Below, piece after piece: positions 8,261 through 17,083 of a stretch of 33,599 nt of DNA. The stretch spans positions 1 to 33,599 of the forward strand of contig JAFUIW010000044.1 of the NCBI GenBank assembly GCA_017473945.1, written 5' to 3'. The position numbers and the translations under genes are program-made. This stretch comes from Methanobrevibacter sp. (lineage in GTDB: Archaea > Methanobacteriota > Methanobacteria > Methanobacteriales > Methanobacteriaceae). The notes under the pieces are model-generated. The model was not told the DNA's origin. It searched no databases and saw only the letters and a program-made list of their open reading frames with translations. Within the stretch, counting starts at the first letter, position 1. Every line of letters begins with the position of its first letter.

Positions 8261-11200
8261 CTATAATTTTTCATTAAATAGTTCATCTAAATTGCTTGAT
8301 TTTTTATCTTCATCCTTGTCTCTAAAGTATCCGACTCCAATTATTAGAATTAAACATATAACACCTAAAACAGCTATCAGACTCATTCCAACTTCACTTG
8401 CAGACTGCTGAGTAACAGGATTGATTTCAATGGATTTCTTAACGTCTGCACCCTGTGCTGAAGCTCCACCAACATCACCTGCTGATTCACTTTCACCGGC
8501 AGCAGAAACGGACTGACCGTTTGAAGCTGAAGAAGACTGTGAAAACTGATTGTTGCTTGTTGTTGAGTTGGCAGACATTGTGTTTGATGATGTTGAGCCT
8601 TCGGTAGGATTAGGGGTTGACGGATCCACATTTGAAGGGTCGACATTTTCAGGGGGAATACTATTGGTATTGTTTAAAAATACCGGATTCTGAGTTGCCT
8701 CATAAAGTTTAGGCAACAATTGTGCAAGTATATCCGGATTTACATATTGTACCGCCCACTGCATCATTGCAATGTTACCGCAACTGCAGTCACAGCATGC
8801 TACACCGTTTTTGACAGTAGCCTGTGCCCATGTGTTTGCAATGTCACTGATAGTCGCCTTATCTGCATTCCAGTAACCCTCATGGATTGAAGTCAGCATT
8901 GTACCGCTCATGGAAATCAATGAATATGCATTGTTTCCGCTCATAAGCCAGTCCTTAACTCCAATGCCGTACTTGTCCTTATAATATGTATTGTAAACAC
9001 GGTTCCACAAGTCATCAGATACTGAACTAGGTCTTGTTACCTGCCAGCCGTATAAATTGCTAACAAATTTGTTTGACATGTAACGGGCCCCGCTATAGCC
9101 TTCCTTCATCATTCCACTAATCCAGTTCGGATTGTCGTATCTTGCAGCTATCTCACGATACATTACCTCTTCAAGAGATGAGATATATGCATTGTCCTTG
9201 TCCGAATACATCAAAACATTCATTTTAGGTGTTTTTCCTGAGACATTTTCAACAGCCATAGAAAGACCTCCCCAGTAATCGAAGAAGTCATCGTTGTCCA
9301 ATACACCATACTGATTGGTGTTACGGCTTGTAACGATAGTGTCAGAATCAGACAGTGCTCTGATGAATACTAAAGGATTTGTATCTCCCCAGTAGTTTTT
9401 GGAGTACATGTTTCCCATTCTGCCCAAGTAAAATTGTGCCAGCTCATCTGTATCGTTCCATGTCCATGACATTGACACCAGTTTTGATATTCCCGCACCG
9501 TAATCACCGTTAGGAGGTGCAAAGATACGTGTAATGGCGCATTCTCCCGCATAACTTGCATTGTATCCTATGCTTAAATAATATTTGCAGTCCTCAATCC
9601 AGTGCTGTGCAACATAGTTTGAATCCAAAGGTTCGTTTGAAACCCCATAATAGTTGATTGACTGCATCACGCCTTCCAAAGCACGTTTTAAATCATCACT
9701 CATCAATGTTTTGTTGTTTATTAATGTGAAATATGACCTTGCAAGTGCAACCCTGTATGCATTGTCCATCAAGATTGACTGGGAGGAATAAAGGTCTCTG
9801 AATAGACCGCTTGTGATTACAGTTACGTCTATTCTTTTTTTATCCCAACCGTCGGGACGTGTCAAATCATCAAGCTTGATGACTTCAGGCATCGAACCAA
9901 CCTTCTTACCTGTAGGATTTCCCTCATCATCATAACCTGCACTTGATGAATCTGTCCACACAGGTTTCATTCCAAGCAGATACAGGACACTTGAAACCAA
10001 TGCACCGTCATCCCTTGCAGTTTCCACACACCAGATTCCCATGATGACTTTCTCTGTTGTGTCATTAAGACCTGACAATGTCAAAAGAGCAAGAGTCTTA
10101 CCGTATTGCCATGCATCCTGGGTTGGAAGCTCTGAAGACTGGTCCTGGAACATATTTCCACCGGTTGGAAGAATTGCAGGTTTTACAACTATTTCTCCGC
10201 CTTCACCAACTGGAATATAGCGTCCGTTCAATCCGTCAAGCATTGAATTCAGCTCAGATGAAATGCTCTGATTAATCAATTGAATATAGTCTTTAGCTAA
10301 GTTTAGACATGCAACAACGTTTGAATTGTTGAGTTTGGAGTTTTCAGATGAGATAACCTGTAAAACAACACACTCATCCCAATAAATCAATGCCCTGCAG
10401 ATATCATAAGATTTATTCAGGATAAATTCCCTTTCAAATGAGGTTAATTTAGAATATTCCTTTGAGAAATATGCTCCGGATAACTCAGTGAATAGATTAA
10501 TTATACCCTGATTGTTTTCTAGAACATGATCTTTTGAAAGCATTGCTGAGACCGTACTGGCCAAATCCTGTTCACTCCACGCATCACCCAATGCATGCAA
10601 ACCTAACGGATACAATGTATCCTGAGTTGAAATTAAAAATTCATTCATTTTATCAATTAAAGAATCGATAGAAATTCTTTTTATTTCACTTTTATTCAGA
10701 CCCAAGTTTGTTGAATAGTCATTGGCGATTATCAGATTCCTCAGTTGTGATTCAATTTTTGATTTGTCGAAACTGCCTTTTTGATAATCATTTATCAAGT
10801 TAGCTGCAACGGTGAGATTGCCATACAAATGAGTGTATGACATTGGAGAGGTCAAGTGTGATATGATTACTGCAAAACCTCTTCTTTTTGCCTGAATTGC
10901 TTCTGCCAGACCGTCAGCAATATAGAAATAAAGTTGCGGAACATCACCAACTACAACAGAACCATAATCAGTTGCTGATAAAAGGATTTCCTTTCCAGGC
11001 AGCCATTCATGGGTTGCATGCCTTCCGACAAACACCATTGCATTCGGATGAGTGGTTTGCATATAATAATATGCCGCCAGATACTGGTGTGTCGGAGCGA
11101 CTGCAGTACAGTGGTACAGGTTTTCAATATCTGACTCCCATCCCCTTTGAGGTTCAGGAGCAATGAAAACATTGCCAAAGGTCAGACCAGGAATAACAAA

Positions 11201-13309
11201 GTAATCTGTTCCATTCTTGTTGATTACCATTACGTTTCCTGGAGCTTCACCCCAACCGTTCAAACCGGAAATGTTTAAATTCTTGAATTCGTCATAGTAC
11301 TTTAAATATAAGTTGTAATAATCAACTGATTGAGTTTTTGCATAATTTTTTAGACTCAATACAATATTTTCCAGAACATTTTTAGCTTCAGATGCCTTGT
11401 CCTCAGGCAACAGTGAAACAACCTGATTATACCAGTCATCAATTGTGTCTGAAATTGTTTTGGTATAATTTAACTCAACAGCCCTTTTTGTCAACTCGCC
11501 GATATATGCGACTGTTCCGTTTGTTACCTGTATTTTTACAATGTCATCCAATGAGTTGAACCAGGAAGTGTACTCTTTTACAGGAAGCAAAGTTACCTCA
11601 GGCCTATCAGCAAGCTTTGCAAGCTCACCTGGAGCCCAAGTAGCCACATTAATACCGCAGGATATTATCATGTCTTCAAGCTCTGAAACATTTTTAGGAA
11701 TTTCACCAACATCGTATCCCGCATCCTTTAGGGTGTAAAGCATGTTATAGATACTTTTTATTGTGTCCAGATAACTTGAGCCGATATTCTGTTTTCCAGG
11801 AGGGTAATTGTAGTAAATTATGGACAGAAGTTTGTCATCGTTGCTGGTGTATTTCAAATCCACCCATGAATCAATTCTATCGGCTAAAAGCTCAATGTTT
11901 CCCTTATGTGCAATGTATGTTGTGATTTCTGCACCTGTCATGTTTGAAATATAGCTTGAAGCACCGCCAATGAATGTGGCATCGATTATACCCTGAGTTT
12001 CAGCAATGGTAATGTGCCACCATTTGTCGCTTCTCTCAGTTGTCAAACCGGTTGAGCCAAGTTCCCACTGTTCGTTTGAAACATAATCAGAGTGAACTGC
12101 CCTGAATACTGGAACTCCTGCTTCCTCAAAGAAGTCTGTAGCTTTTGTGAAGTTTTCACCGCCGACACCATAAGCAACCATGGAAACAATAGCATCAATG
12201 CATACATCATATGCAGATGAGTTAGATAAAAATCCGGAAATGTCAGATCCTGCATCTGTCCAAGATTCAACCATGACCTTAAGCTGGTCTGCTGAACCTC
12301 CTGCAGCAAAAACAGGTATTACATTATATCCTCTTGATTCCAAAGAATCAATTATGGAATAGCATGTATGCAGCTGCTGAGATTCAATATACATTGTACT
12401 TTCAAGAACACCAACTGTGCGATTGAAATCGGGGTTGAAAAAAGTAGCAATATACTCATCCAATGAATACCATCTGTCCCTGTAGATTCCATAGGTCTTG
12501 GAACCGGTGAATGCAGGATTGTCAAATGCAACATCAAAGCCCATATAATTCAAAATGTACAATATCTGGTTTTTCAAGTTATCCTTGTCGTTCAAGTCCT
12601 TATAAAGAATTAACTGATTTAAAAATGGGTTGAAATCTTTTGCATCACTTGTCAAAAAATTGTAAACATTGAAATAAGAGAGTCCTCTTTTAGTATTTTT
12701 AAAATATTTGATTAATTCTTCATTTGAATAAGTTGCAAATATCTTATTGTAATTCAGAGTATTGTTTCTAATCAGTTTTATTGAACTTGAATCGGAATTC
12801 AAATTACCTGAAGGAGGTTCCAGAATCAAAAACAGTTTTTTGTTGGACAAATCAGGATTCTTTGAAAGAATGCTTGTCAACACTGAATCGACATCACTGC
12901 TGACCCATTCGCCAACAAAAGCATCACAGCTTGAAAGCAAATGTGTGAGTTCACTTTCATCCATTGTTTTAATTTGATTTCCGTTTCGGATAACCAGATT
13001 AACATTATCAAGCTTGTTTTCACCTTCAAGTTCCAAGCTGGCCTTGTCAAGAATGTTTGTTCCAGGATTATCACTGATTATAAATAAAGTAGCATTTTGA
13101 GAATTGGATAAATCCTCATGTGAATTTTCAATTGAAAGCTTATTAGAGACTCCAGAGTCATCAATTTGCATTTCAGCCATATCACCATCACTTTGAGCAA
13201 TTGCCAAAGTATCATTTGACCCTGCAAATGCAATTTGTGACAATAAACTAAAGGACAGTAATATAAGAATTGCTAAAAGAATTGTCTGTTTTGTTCCATA
13301 AAATTTCAT
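8261..13309 (-). CDS. cobN: Secreted, membrane-anchored CobN/HmuS-family chelatase
   Basis: A 1682-residue CobN/BchH-type chelatase large subunit. The family core is visible around residue 765 as VGRHATHEWLPGK (CobN consensus GTHGxLEWLPGK) followed by VGDVPQLYFYIADGLAEAIQAKRRG. Unlike cytosolic CobN, it has a signal peptide (1-30, ending AFAG), a Ser/Thr/Asn-rich stalk (about 1545-1635) and one C-terminal span (about 1640-1660) with a charged tail, so the catalytic body is outside the cell. A Cys cluster, CCDCSC, lies at 1505-1510. Anaerobic archaea insert cobalt early with CbiX/CbiK and do not need CobN, and no ATPase partner (CobS/CobT, BchI/D) is present. With the ExbB/ExbD-like pair behind it, it resembles HmuS, which removes metal from haem. 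The symbol gives only the family; substrate may be haem, corrinoid, F430 or a metal. GGGGAT precedes the ATG. Confidence 0.85.
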   Translation of the reverse strand: MKFYGTKQTILLAILILLSFSLLSQIAFAGSNDTLAIAQSDGDMAEMQIDDSGVSNKLSIENSHEDLSNSQNATLFIISDNPGTNILDKASLELEGENKLDNVNLVIRNGNQIKTMDESELTHLLSSCDAFVGEWVSSDVDSVLTSILSKNPDLSNKKLFLILEPPSGNLNSDSSSIKLIRNNTLNYNKIFATYSNEELIKYFKNTKRGLSYFNVYNFLTSDAKDFNPFLNQLILYKDLNDKDNLKNQILYILNYMGFDVAFDNPAFTGSKTYGIYRDRWYSLDEYIATFFNPDFNRTVGVLESTMYIESQQLHTCYSIIDSLESRGYNVIPVFAAGGSADQLKVMVESWTDAGSDISGFLSNSSAYDVCIDAIVSMVAYGVGGENFTKATDFFEEAGVPVFRAVHSDYVSNEQWELGSTGLTTERSDKWWHITIAETQGIIDATFIGGASSYISNMTGAEITTYIAHKGNIELLADRIDSWVDLKYTSNDDKLLSIIYYNYPPGKQNIGSSYLDTIKSIYNMLYTLKDAGYDVGEIPKNVSELEDMIISCGINVATWAPGELAKLADRPEVTLLPVKEYTSWFNSLDDIVKIQVTNGTVAYIGELTKRAVELNYTKTISDTIDDWYNQVVSLLPEDKASEAKNVLENIVLSLKNYAKTQSVDYYNLYLKYYDEFKNLNISGLNGWGEAPGNVMVINKNGTDYFVIPGLTFGNVFIAPEPQRGWESDIENLYHCTAVAPTHQYLAAYYYMQTTHPNAMVFVGRHATHEWLPGKEILLSATDYGSVVVGDVPQLYFYIADGLAEAIQAKRRGFAVIISHLTSPMSYTHLYGNLTVAANLINDYQKGSFDKSKIESQLRNLIIANDYSTNLGLNKSEIKRISIDSLIDKMNEFLISTQDTLYPLGLHALGDAWSEQDLASTVSAMLSKDHVLENNQGIINLFTELSGAYFSKEYSKLTSFEREFILNKSYDICRALIYWDECVVLQVISSENSKLNNSNVVACLNLAKDYIQLINQSISSELNSMLDGLNGRYIPVGEGGEIVVKPAILPTGGNMFQDQSSELPTQDAWQYGKTLALLTLSGLNDTTEKVIMGIWCVETARDDGALVSSVLYLLGMKPVWTDSSSAGYDDEGNPTGKKVGSMPEVIKLDDLTRPDGWDKKRIDVTVITSGLFRDLYSSQSILMDNAYRVALARSYFTLINNKTLMSDDLKRALEGVMQSINYYGVSNEPLDSNYVAQHWIEDCKYYLSIGYNASYAGECAITRIFAPPNGDYGAGISKLVSMSWTWNDTDELAQFYLGRMGNMYSKNYWGDTNPLVFIRALSDSDTIVTSRNTNQYGVLDNDDFFDYWGGLSMAVENVSGKTPKMNVLMYSDKDNAYISSLEEVMYREIAARYDNPNWISGMMKEGYSGARYMSNKFVSNLYGWQVTRPSSVSDDLWNRVYNTYYKDKYGIGVKDWLMSGNNAYSLISMSGTMLTSIHEGYWNADKATISDIANTWAQATVKNGVACCDCSCGNIAMMQWAVQYVNPDILAQLLPKLYEATQNPVFLNNTNSIPPENVDPSNVDPSTPNPTEGSTSSNTMSANSTTSNNQFSQSSSASNGQSVSAAGESESAGDVGGASAQGADVKKSIEINPVTQQSASEVGMSLIAVLGVICLILIIGVGYFRDKDEDKKSSNLDELFNEKL

Positions 13310-13342
13310 TTAAATCCCCACAGTAGTAAGATAATTAATAAA

Positions 13343-13550
13343 AATATTACTACCATGGATAAATTTGTAATAATTTATAATATATAATTTTCTAAAAAAA
13401 GTAATACTAAATCGCTTTAAATCATCTAAAAAGTAATAACAATTGCTTAAATTAATCAATTGTAATAATTAGTATTTAAATAAATAAAATAAAAGTAATA
13501 CTATCTTAAAGTATTACTAAAAGCCTTAAATTGATAAAAAAAGTAATACT
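13343..13550 (-). promoter_or_regulatory. Array of AGTAATACT operators upstream of the CobN-family gene
   Basis: Exact copies of AGTAATACT occur at 13400-13408, 13494-13502 and 13542-13550, and an inverted exact copy (AGTATTACT) at 13510-13518. Near copies lie at 13432-13440 (AGTAATAAC) and, inverted, 13343-13351. Several start-to-start distances are about 32 or 62 bases, near three and six helical turns. The array begins just upstream of an AT-rich TATA-like stretch (about 13370-13392), the same layout as before the DUF3344 gene. The last copy touches the stop codon of the MATE gene. A shared regulator is inferred. Confidence 0.7.
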
Positions 13551-14914
13551 TAGGAATATATTTTTTGCTTAAATTTCATGTTGAAAATCCAAATGAAAGC
13601 AAAACCTATCAGAGAACCAATGTTCATTCCGATGATTGCACCCAGATATACTCCAAAGACACCCATACCCATAGTGATTCCCATAACATATGCAAATGCC
13701 ATACTCAATATAAGTTCCCTTAAAATTGTCAATGCCAGTGATTTGAAACCAGAACCTACACCCTGATAGGTATATGCAGCAGTTGCTCCAAACGAAATCA
13801 GACAGTTATAAAACACCAACAGCTGCAATATTTCAGCTGACCTGTCGACCAGCGCCATGTTTCCCGCCTGGAAATTAAAGATTTCACAGATCGGATAGGC
13901 AAATACAAAGAATGCTAAACAAATCAGCAATGTAATTGCCAGACTGAGCAATGTTGAGTATTTTATGGTTTCATTGAAGTTCGGCCAGTTACGAGCCCCG
14001 TAGGCAACTCCCGAAACGGTTATTGTAGCTATTCCAATAGCCATGCAAGGCAAAAAGGCAATGCAAATGAATCTCCATGCAATTGTAAATGAAGCTACCT
14101 CACCAACACCCGCAGTTGTGATAATCATGTAGTTGAAAAGGATTGCAACGATTGCAAATATTATCTCCTCTGTTCCTGCAGGAAGTGAAACAACCAGGAT
14201 TTCCTTGTAAATTTCCAATTTACGTTTGTAATAGCTTAATTTGAATTTAAAAAATGTGTCCTTTTTAACATATATCCAGTAAAGCATCCATATCCAGCCG
14301 ACAAGTGAGGCAATCACTGTTGCAAGACCTGCTCCGAATATTCCCAAATTCAGTCCAAAAATCAGTATAGGATCAATAATCATATTCAAGACAGCAGTGA
14401 ATATCAAAGGATTTGTTGCACGTGCCACATTACCCTCCGCCCTGAAGATGCTTGCAGTGACATTGGGTGCCAAAAACACAATATTCAACAAAAATATGAT
14501 ACTTCCATAGCTTAGGCAATATGAACTGACGGACTTAGCACCCAAAAGAATTATCAAATCATCCAAAAAGAAGATACCTACAATTAAAACAATGATAGAA
14601 ACAATAATCATCAAAATAATTGAGTGGATAACTGCATTGTTTGCATCATCAAACCTTGATGCACCGACATACCTTGATATAAGTGAGTTTGCACCTGCAC
14701 CGATACCGTTTCCAAGGCCAATCATGACCAGATACAACGGTGAAATGAAACCCAACGCAGCAAGGGCATCAGCATTTATGCCCGCAACCCAAAAGCTGTC
14801 AATAAGATTGTTTAAAAACATCAGAAGCATTGAAAGGATAGTCGGAAAAGCCAACCTGTTTATGGCCTTTCGAGGGTTTCCTGTAATTGATTCAATGTTG
14901 TCATTGGCCTGCAT
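13550..14914 (-). CDS. MATE family efflux transporter
   Basis: A 454-residue protein with about twelve membrane spans in two related halves, the standard MATE length. It opens with a family-typical stretch, NPRKAINRLAFPTILSMLL (about residues 12-30), then IDSFWVAG, and the second half has SLPAGTEEIIF at about 240. MATE proteins export drugs or metabolites in exchange for sodium or protons. The ATG has no clear Shine-Dalgarno motif. The gene ends inside the operator array of the chelatase operon, 240 bases upstream of that gene's start and on the same strand, but no array element lies in its own promoter, so co-regulation is not indicated. Substrate unknown. Confidence 0.92.
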   Translation of the reverse strand: MQANDNIESITGNPRKAINRLAFPTILSMLLMFLNNLIDSFWVAGINADALAALGFISPLYLVMIGLGNGIGAGANSLISRYVGASRFDDANNAVIHSIILMIIVSIIVLIVGIFFLDDLIILLGAKSVSSYCLSYGSIIFLLNIVFLAPNVTASIFRAEGNVARATNPLIFTAVLNMIIDPILIFGLNLGIFGAGLATVIASLVGWIWMLYWIYVKKDTFFKFKLSYYKRKLEIYKEILVVSLPAGTEEIIFAIVAILFNYMIITTAGVGEVASFTIAWRFICIAFLPCMAIGIATITVSGVAYGARNWPNFNETIKYSTLLSLAITLLICLAFFVFAYPICEIFNFQAGNMALVDRSAEILQLLVFYNCLISFGATAAYTYQGVGSGFKSLALTILRELILSMAFAYVMGITMGMGVFGVYLGAIIGMNIGSLIGFAFIWIFNMKFKQKIYS

Positions 14915-14990
14915 GAAATTATTTTAACTGACAAATTATTTAAAATTTAAAAAAGATAAAAATATATTACAAAATTAAAAAGGTGTGAAC

Positions 14991-15566
14991 ATGGATTCAG
15001 AAAAATTAGAAACATTTGTCGATGCAGTACTTGCAATCATACTAACTGTTATTGTTCTAGAACTCCCACAACCAGAAACAATAACTTTAGCAGGATTTTG
15101 GGCCTTGAAAACTAACTTTTTTGCATACTTGATAAGTTTTATTGTTGTTCTGACAAACTGGTATTTTTTCCACATAATCTTCGAGATAATTAAAAAAATA
15201 AATGGAAAAGTAATAGCAATGACTGGACTGGTCGTGTTTGTAATGTCACTGCTCCCATACTTTACATTATTAATTTCAAACAATTTCAGCAATTTGAACG
15301 CCCAAATATGTTACTGCGCATTCTTTATTGTGGTTGAACTTGCATATGATGTTTTATTCTGGATGATAACAAAAATAGAACACAACAAAGACCTGAAAGC
15401 ATTATTAAACATCAAAAGAACATCAATTCATTTAATATTCTATGCAATCGGAATTATTTTAGGAATTCTTGTAACTCCCGAAATCATTGTCCTATTTGTA
15501 TTCATAGCTGTGCTGACATGGTTCATCCATGTTTATATATCAATTAAGGACATTGACACCAACTAG
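14991..15566 (+). CDS. TMEM175-family (DUF1211) potassium channel-like protein
   Basis: A 191-residue membrane protein with about six spans. The N-terminus, KLETFVDAVLAIILTVIVLEL, is the TMEM175 signature (canonical R/K-x3-FSD-x-V-x-AI), with Val in place of the usual Ser. Bacterial and archaeal TMEM175 proteins form tetrameric, mostly potassium-conducting channels. The ATG at 14991 is preferred over the in-frame GTG two codons earlier because AGGTG lies five bases upstream. The gene is transcribed alone and faces away from the MATE gene. A second copy of the family, with a frameshift, lies at 20507-21063 and helps define the conserved WALKTNFFAYLISF-type segment. Confidence 0.85.
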   Translation: MDSEKLETFVDAVLAIILTVIVLELPQPETITLAGFWALKTNFFAYLISFIVVLTNWYFFHIIFEIIKKINGKVIAMTGLVVFVMSLLPYFTLLISNNFSNLNAQICYCAFFIVVELAYDVLFWMITKIEHNKDLKALLNIKRTSIHLIFYAIGIILGILVTPEIIVLFVFIAVLTWFIHVYISIKDIDTN

Positions 15567-15588
15567 ACAATCACGCCATCACCATAAT

Positions 15589-16581
15589 CTAAAAATGATA
15601 GCAGGTGCTTTTTTTGGTTCTGTAGCAGTTGTTGCACATAAGACATCTGGACTCATCAGATTTGCCGTTTTTCCAATTGACTAAAAAATCATTCTCACAT
15701 ACGAACGGCCTGTACATTGAAAGATAGTCAATATTAGTGTTGTTTAAAAGCTCGTTCATGTGATTTGCATTGTTGAAACCGCCTCCGACAATGACCGGAA
15801 CATCAACTGAATCAATAAGTTGAGTGGTGTAGTCAACAAGCTCACCTTCAGCAGACAGTTTTTTGGTGAAATACAAAGGAGACAATGGCCTTGTCACCTG
15901 AATTGAATCGACACCTACCTTTTCAAGAAGTTTGCATGCCTCAAGACTTTCTGAGGAATCAAAACCGTCCTTTCGCTCATCAAATGAGTTAACCTTAACT
16001 GAAATGTGCAAATCGAGATTGTCCTTCATCACCTTGACCAGTTCCAATACCATTCTCATTCTGTTCATGACGTTTCCGCCGTAGTCGTCCTCACGCTGAT
16101 TATAATATGGATTTATGAATTTTGACAAAAAGAAATTGTTTCCAACAGACAGCTGGATACCGTCAAAGTCTGCATACTGAAGCTTTTGAGCTGCTTCAAT
16201 GACATCTGCCTGGATTTTTCTGATATCATCAATTGTCAAATCATTAACTGGAATGTCAAGATCAATTCCCCTATTGTATTTTATGAATTCAACTTGACCT
16301 AAAATCGGAACGCCATAGCTATGAGTGATTTCAGCAAGTTTTCTGGCCATTGTCATGAAATTTCTGCTGTCCATCCTGAAGGAATGTTCCACAAATTTAT
16401 CTTTAGGATATATTGAATAGAGCTCTGATGTGACAAGTCCGACACCGCTTGATGCAATCCTTTCATACCTATCATATATTTCATCAAGGTCTGATTGCTG
16501 GGACTCCCATAAACCTGTTCTGATAATGCGGCTGTTTAGTGTTAAATCCCCAAATTTACATTTATCAAATATTGTTTTCAT
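15589..16581 (-). CDS. Old-yellow-enzyme-like NADH:flavin oxidoreductase, divergent
   Basis: A 330-residue TIM-barrel flavoprotein of the NADH:flavin oxidoreductase/OYE family. It has the opening FGDLTLNSRIIRTGL, the segment INPYYNQREDDYGGNVMNR (about 162-180) that matches the family NxRxDxYGGSxxNR motif, and the phosphate site IVGGGF. The usual HGAHGYL motif is replaced by LSVGNNFFL, so the active-site His pair is absent, and the enzyme may have a different acceptor. The C-terminus has CLMCNNCYRTKKSTC, a Cys-x2-Cys-x2-Cys-x7-Cys cluster that resembles the 4Fe-4S site of 2,4-dienoyl-CoA reductase but without the following domains. A palindrome shared with the hxlR promoter lies 37 bases upstream. 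Likely role: reduction of electrophiles or quinone-like compounds under redox stress. Confidence 0.85.
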   Translation of the reverse strand: MKTIFDKCKFGDLTLNSRIIRTGLWESQQSDLDEIYDRYERIASSGVGLVTSELYSIYPKDKFVEHSFRMDSRNFMTMARKLAEITHSYGVPILGQVEFIKYNRGIDLDIPVNDLTIDDIRKIQADVIEAAQKLQYADFDGIQLSVGNNFFLSKFINPYYNQREDDYGGNVMNRMRMVLELVKVMKDNLDLHISVKVNSFDERKDGFDSSESLEACKLLEKVGVDSIQVTRPLSPLYFTKKLSAEGELVDYTTQLIDSVDVPVIVGGGFNNANHMNELLNNTNIDYLSMYRPFVCENDFLVNWKNGKSDESRCLMCNNCYRTKKSTCYHF

Positions 16582-16617
16582 GAAAAGTAATTAGTTAAAA
16601 ATAGTATTTAAACAAAT

Positions 16618-16637
16618 AAGTAATTCTAAACTTACTT
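16618..16637 (-). promoter_or_regulatory. HxlR-type operator before the oxidoreductase gene
   Basis: AAGTAA (16618-16623) and TTACTT (16632-16637) form a perfect inverted repeat with an eight-base spacer. It overlaps the stop codon of hxlR and lies upstream of the TATA-like TTTAAATAC of the oxidoreductase promoter. A lone half-site, AAGTAA, also occurs at 16585-16590. The same repeat with the same spacing lies before hxlR at 17017. Confidence 0.65.
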
Positions 16638-17006
16638 GATACCATAAACCTCACGATACTCCTTTAAAAGACTTTCCTTTTCCTCATCACTTCTTGAATC
16701 GTCCAGCTCATTGAAAAAATAGGAGGTTATCTCATACAATATCTTATTTGTTTTCAAGCCCTTTTCTGTCAGTGAATATTCTGTCCTGTTGTGAACCTCA
16801 TCTGTGACAGTTTTGATGACCATGCCCTGCTCCTCCATATATTTCAGGGTTTGGGCAAGAACATGGTTGCTTATTGTCGGATTCATCTGCTTAAATTCGT
16901 TAAAATGAGTTTTTCCATTGTAGATATTGGACATTATGCAGAAGATCCATTTCCTGTTAAATACATCCAGAGTGTTTCCGATTGGACAAATGTTATTTTC
17001 AACCAT
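16632..17006 (-). CDS. HxlR-family winged-helix regulator
   Basis: A protein of about 124 residues with the complete HxlR core: CPIGNTLDVFNRKWIFCIMSNI, then the recognition part FNEFKQMNPTISNHVLAQTLKYMEEQGMV and the wing TEYSLTEKG. HxlR proteins are small dimeric DNA-binding proteins, and the Cys at the start of the core corresponds to the redox-sensing Cys of YodB/HypR-type members. The ATG at 17004-17006 is preferred over an in-frame TTG at 17018, because the TTG lies inside a palindrome likely to be its operator. No Shine-Dalgarno motif is seen. Its gene separates an oxidoreductase from a thiol-oxidoreductase, which supports control of a redox or electrophile response. Confidence 0.88.
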   Translation of the reverse strand: MVENNICPIGNTLDVFNRKWIFCIMSNIYNGKTHFNEFKQMNPTISNHVLAQTLKYMEEQGMVIKTVTDEVHNRTEYSLTEKGLKTNKILYEITSYFFNELDDSRSDEEKESLLKEYREVYGIK

Positions 17007-17016
17007 AGTATCATGC

Positions 17017-17036
17017 AAGTAATTTTATAGTTACTT
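17017..17036. promoter_or_regulatory. HxlR-type operator between hxlR and the FrnE-like gene
   Basis: AAGTAA (17017-17022) and TTACTT (17031-17036), a perfect inverted repeat with an eight-base spacer, lie in the gap between divergent genes. Arms and spacing are identical to the copy at 16618-16637 while the spacers differ, which is what a true operator would show. It could give autoregulation of hxlR and control of the FrnE-like gene at once. Confidence 0.65.
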
Positions 17037-17083
17037 TATTATTTATTAACCAAACATTTTAAATATTTCAGTGAGGTATTAAA

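Noticed and set aside
7516-8286. A longer DUF2162 protein starting at 8286
   Set aside because: It would overlap the end of the chelatase gene, the added residues are not protein-like, and GAGGG precedes the ATG at 8223.
8261-13309. A normal cobaltochelatase of aerobic cobalamin synthesis
   Set aside because: The protein has a signal peptide and membrane anchor, no CobS/CobT genes are adjacent, and the operon partners are an ExbB/ExbD-like motor.
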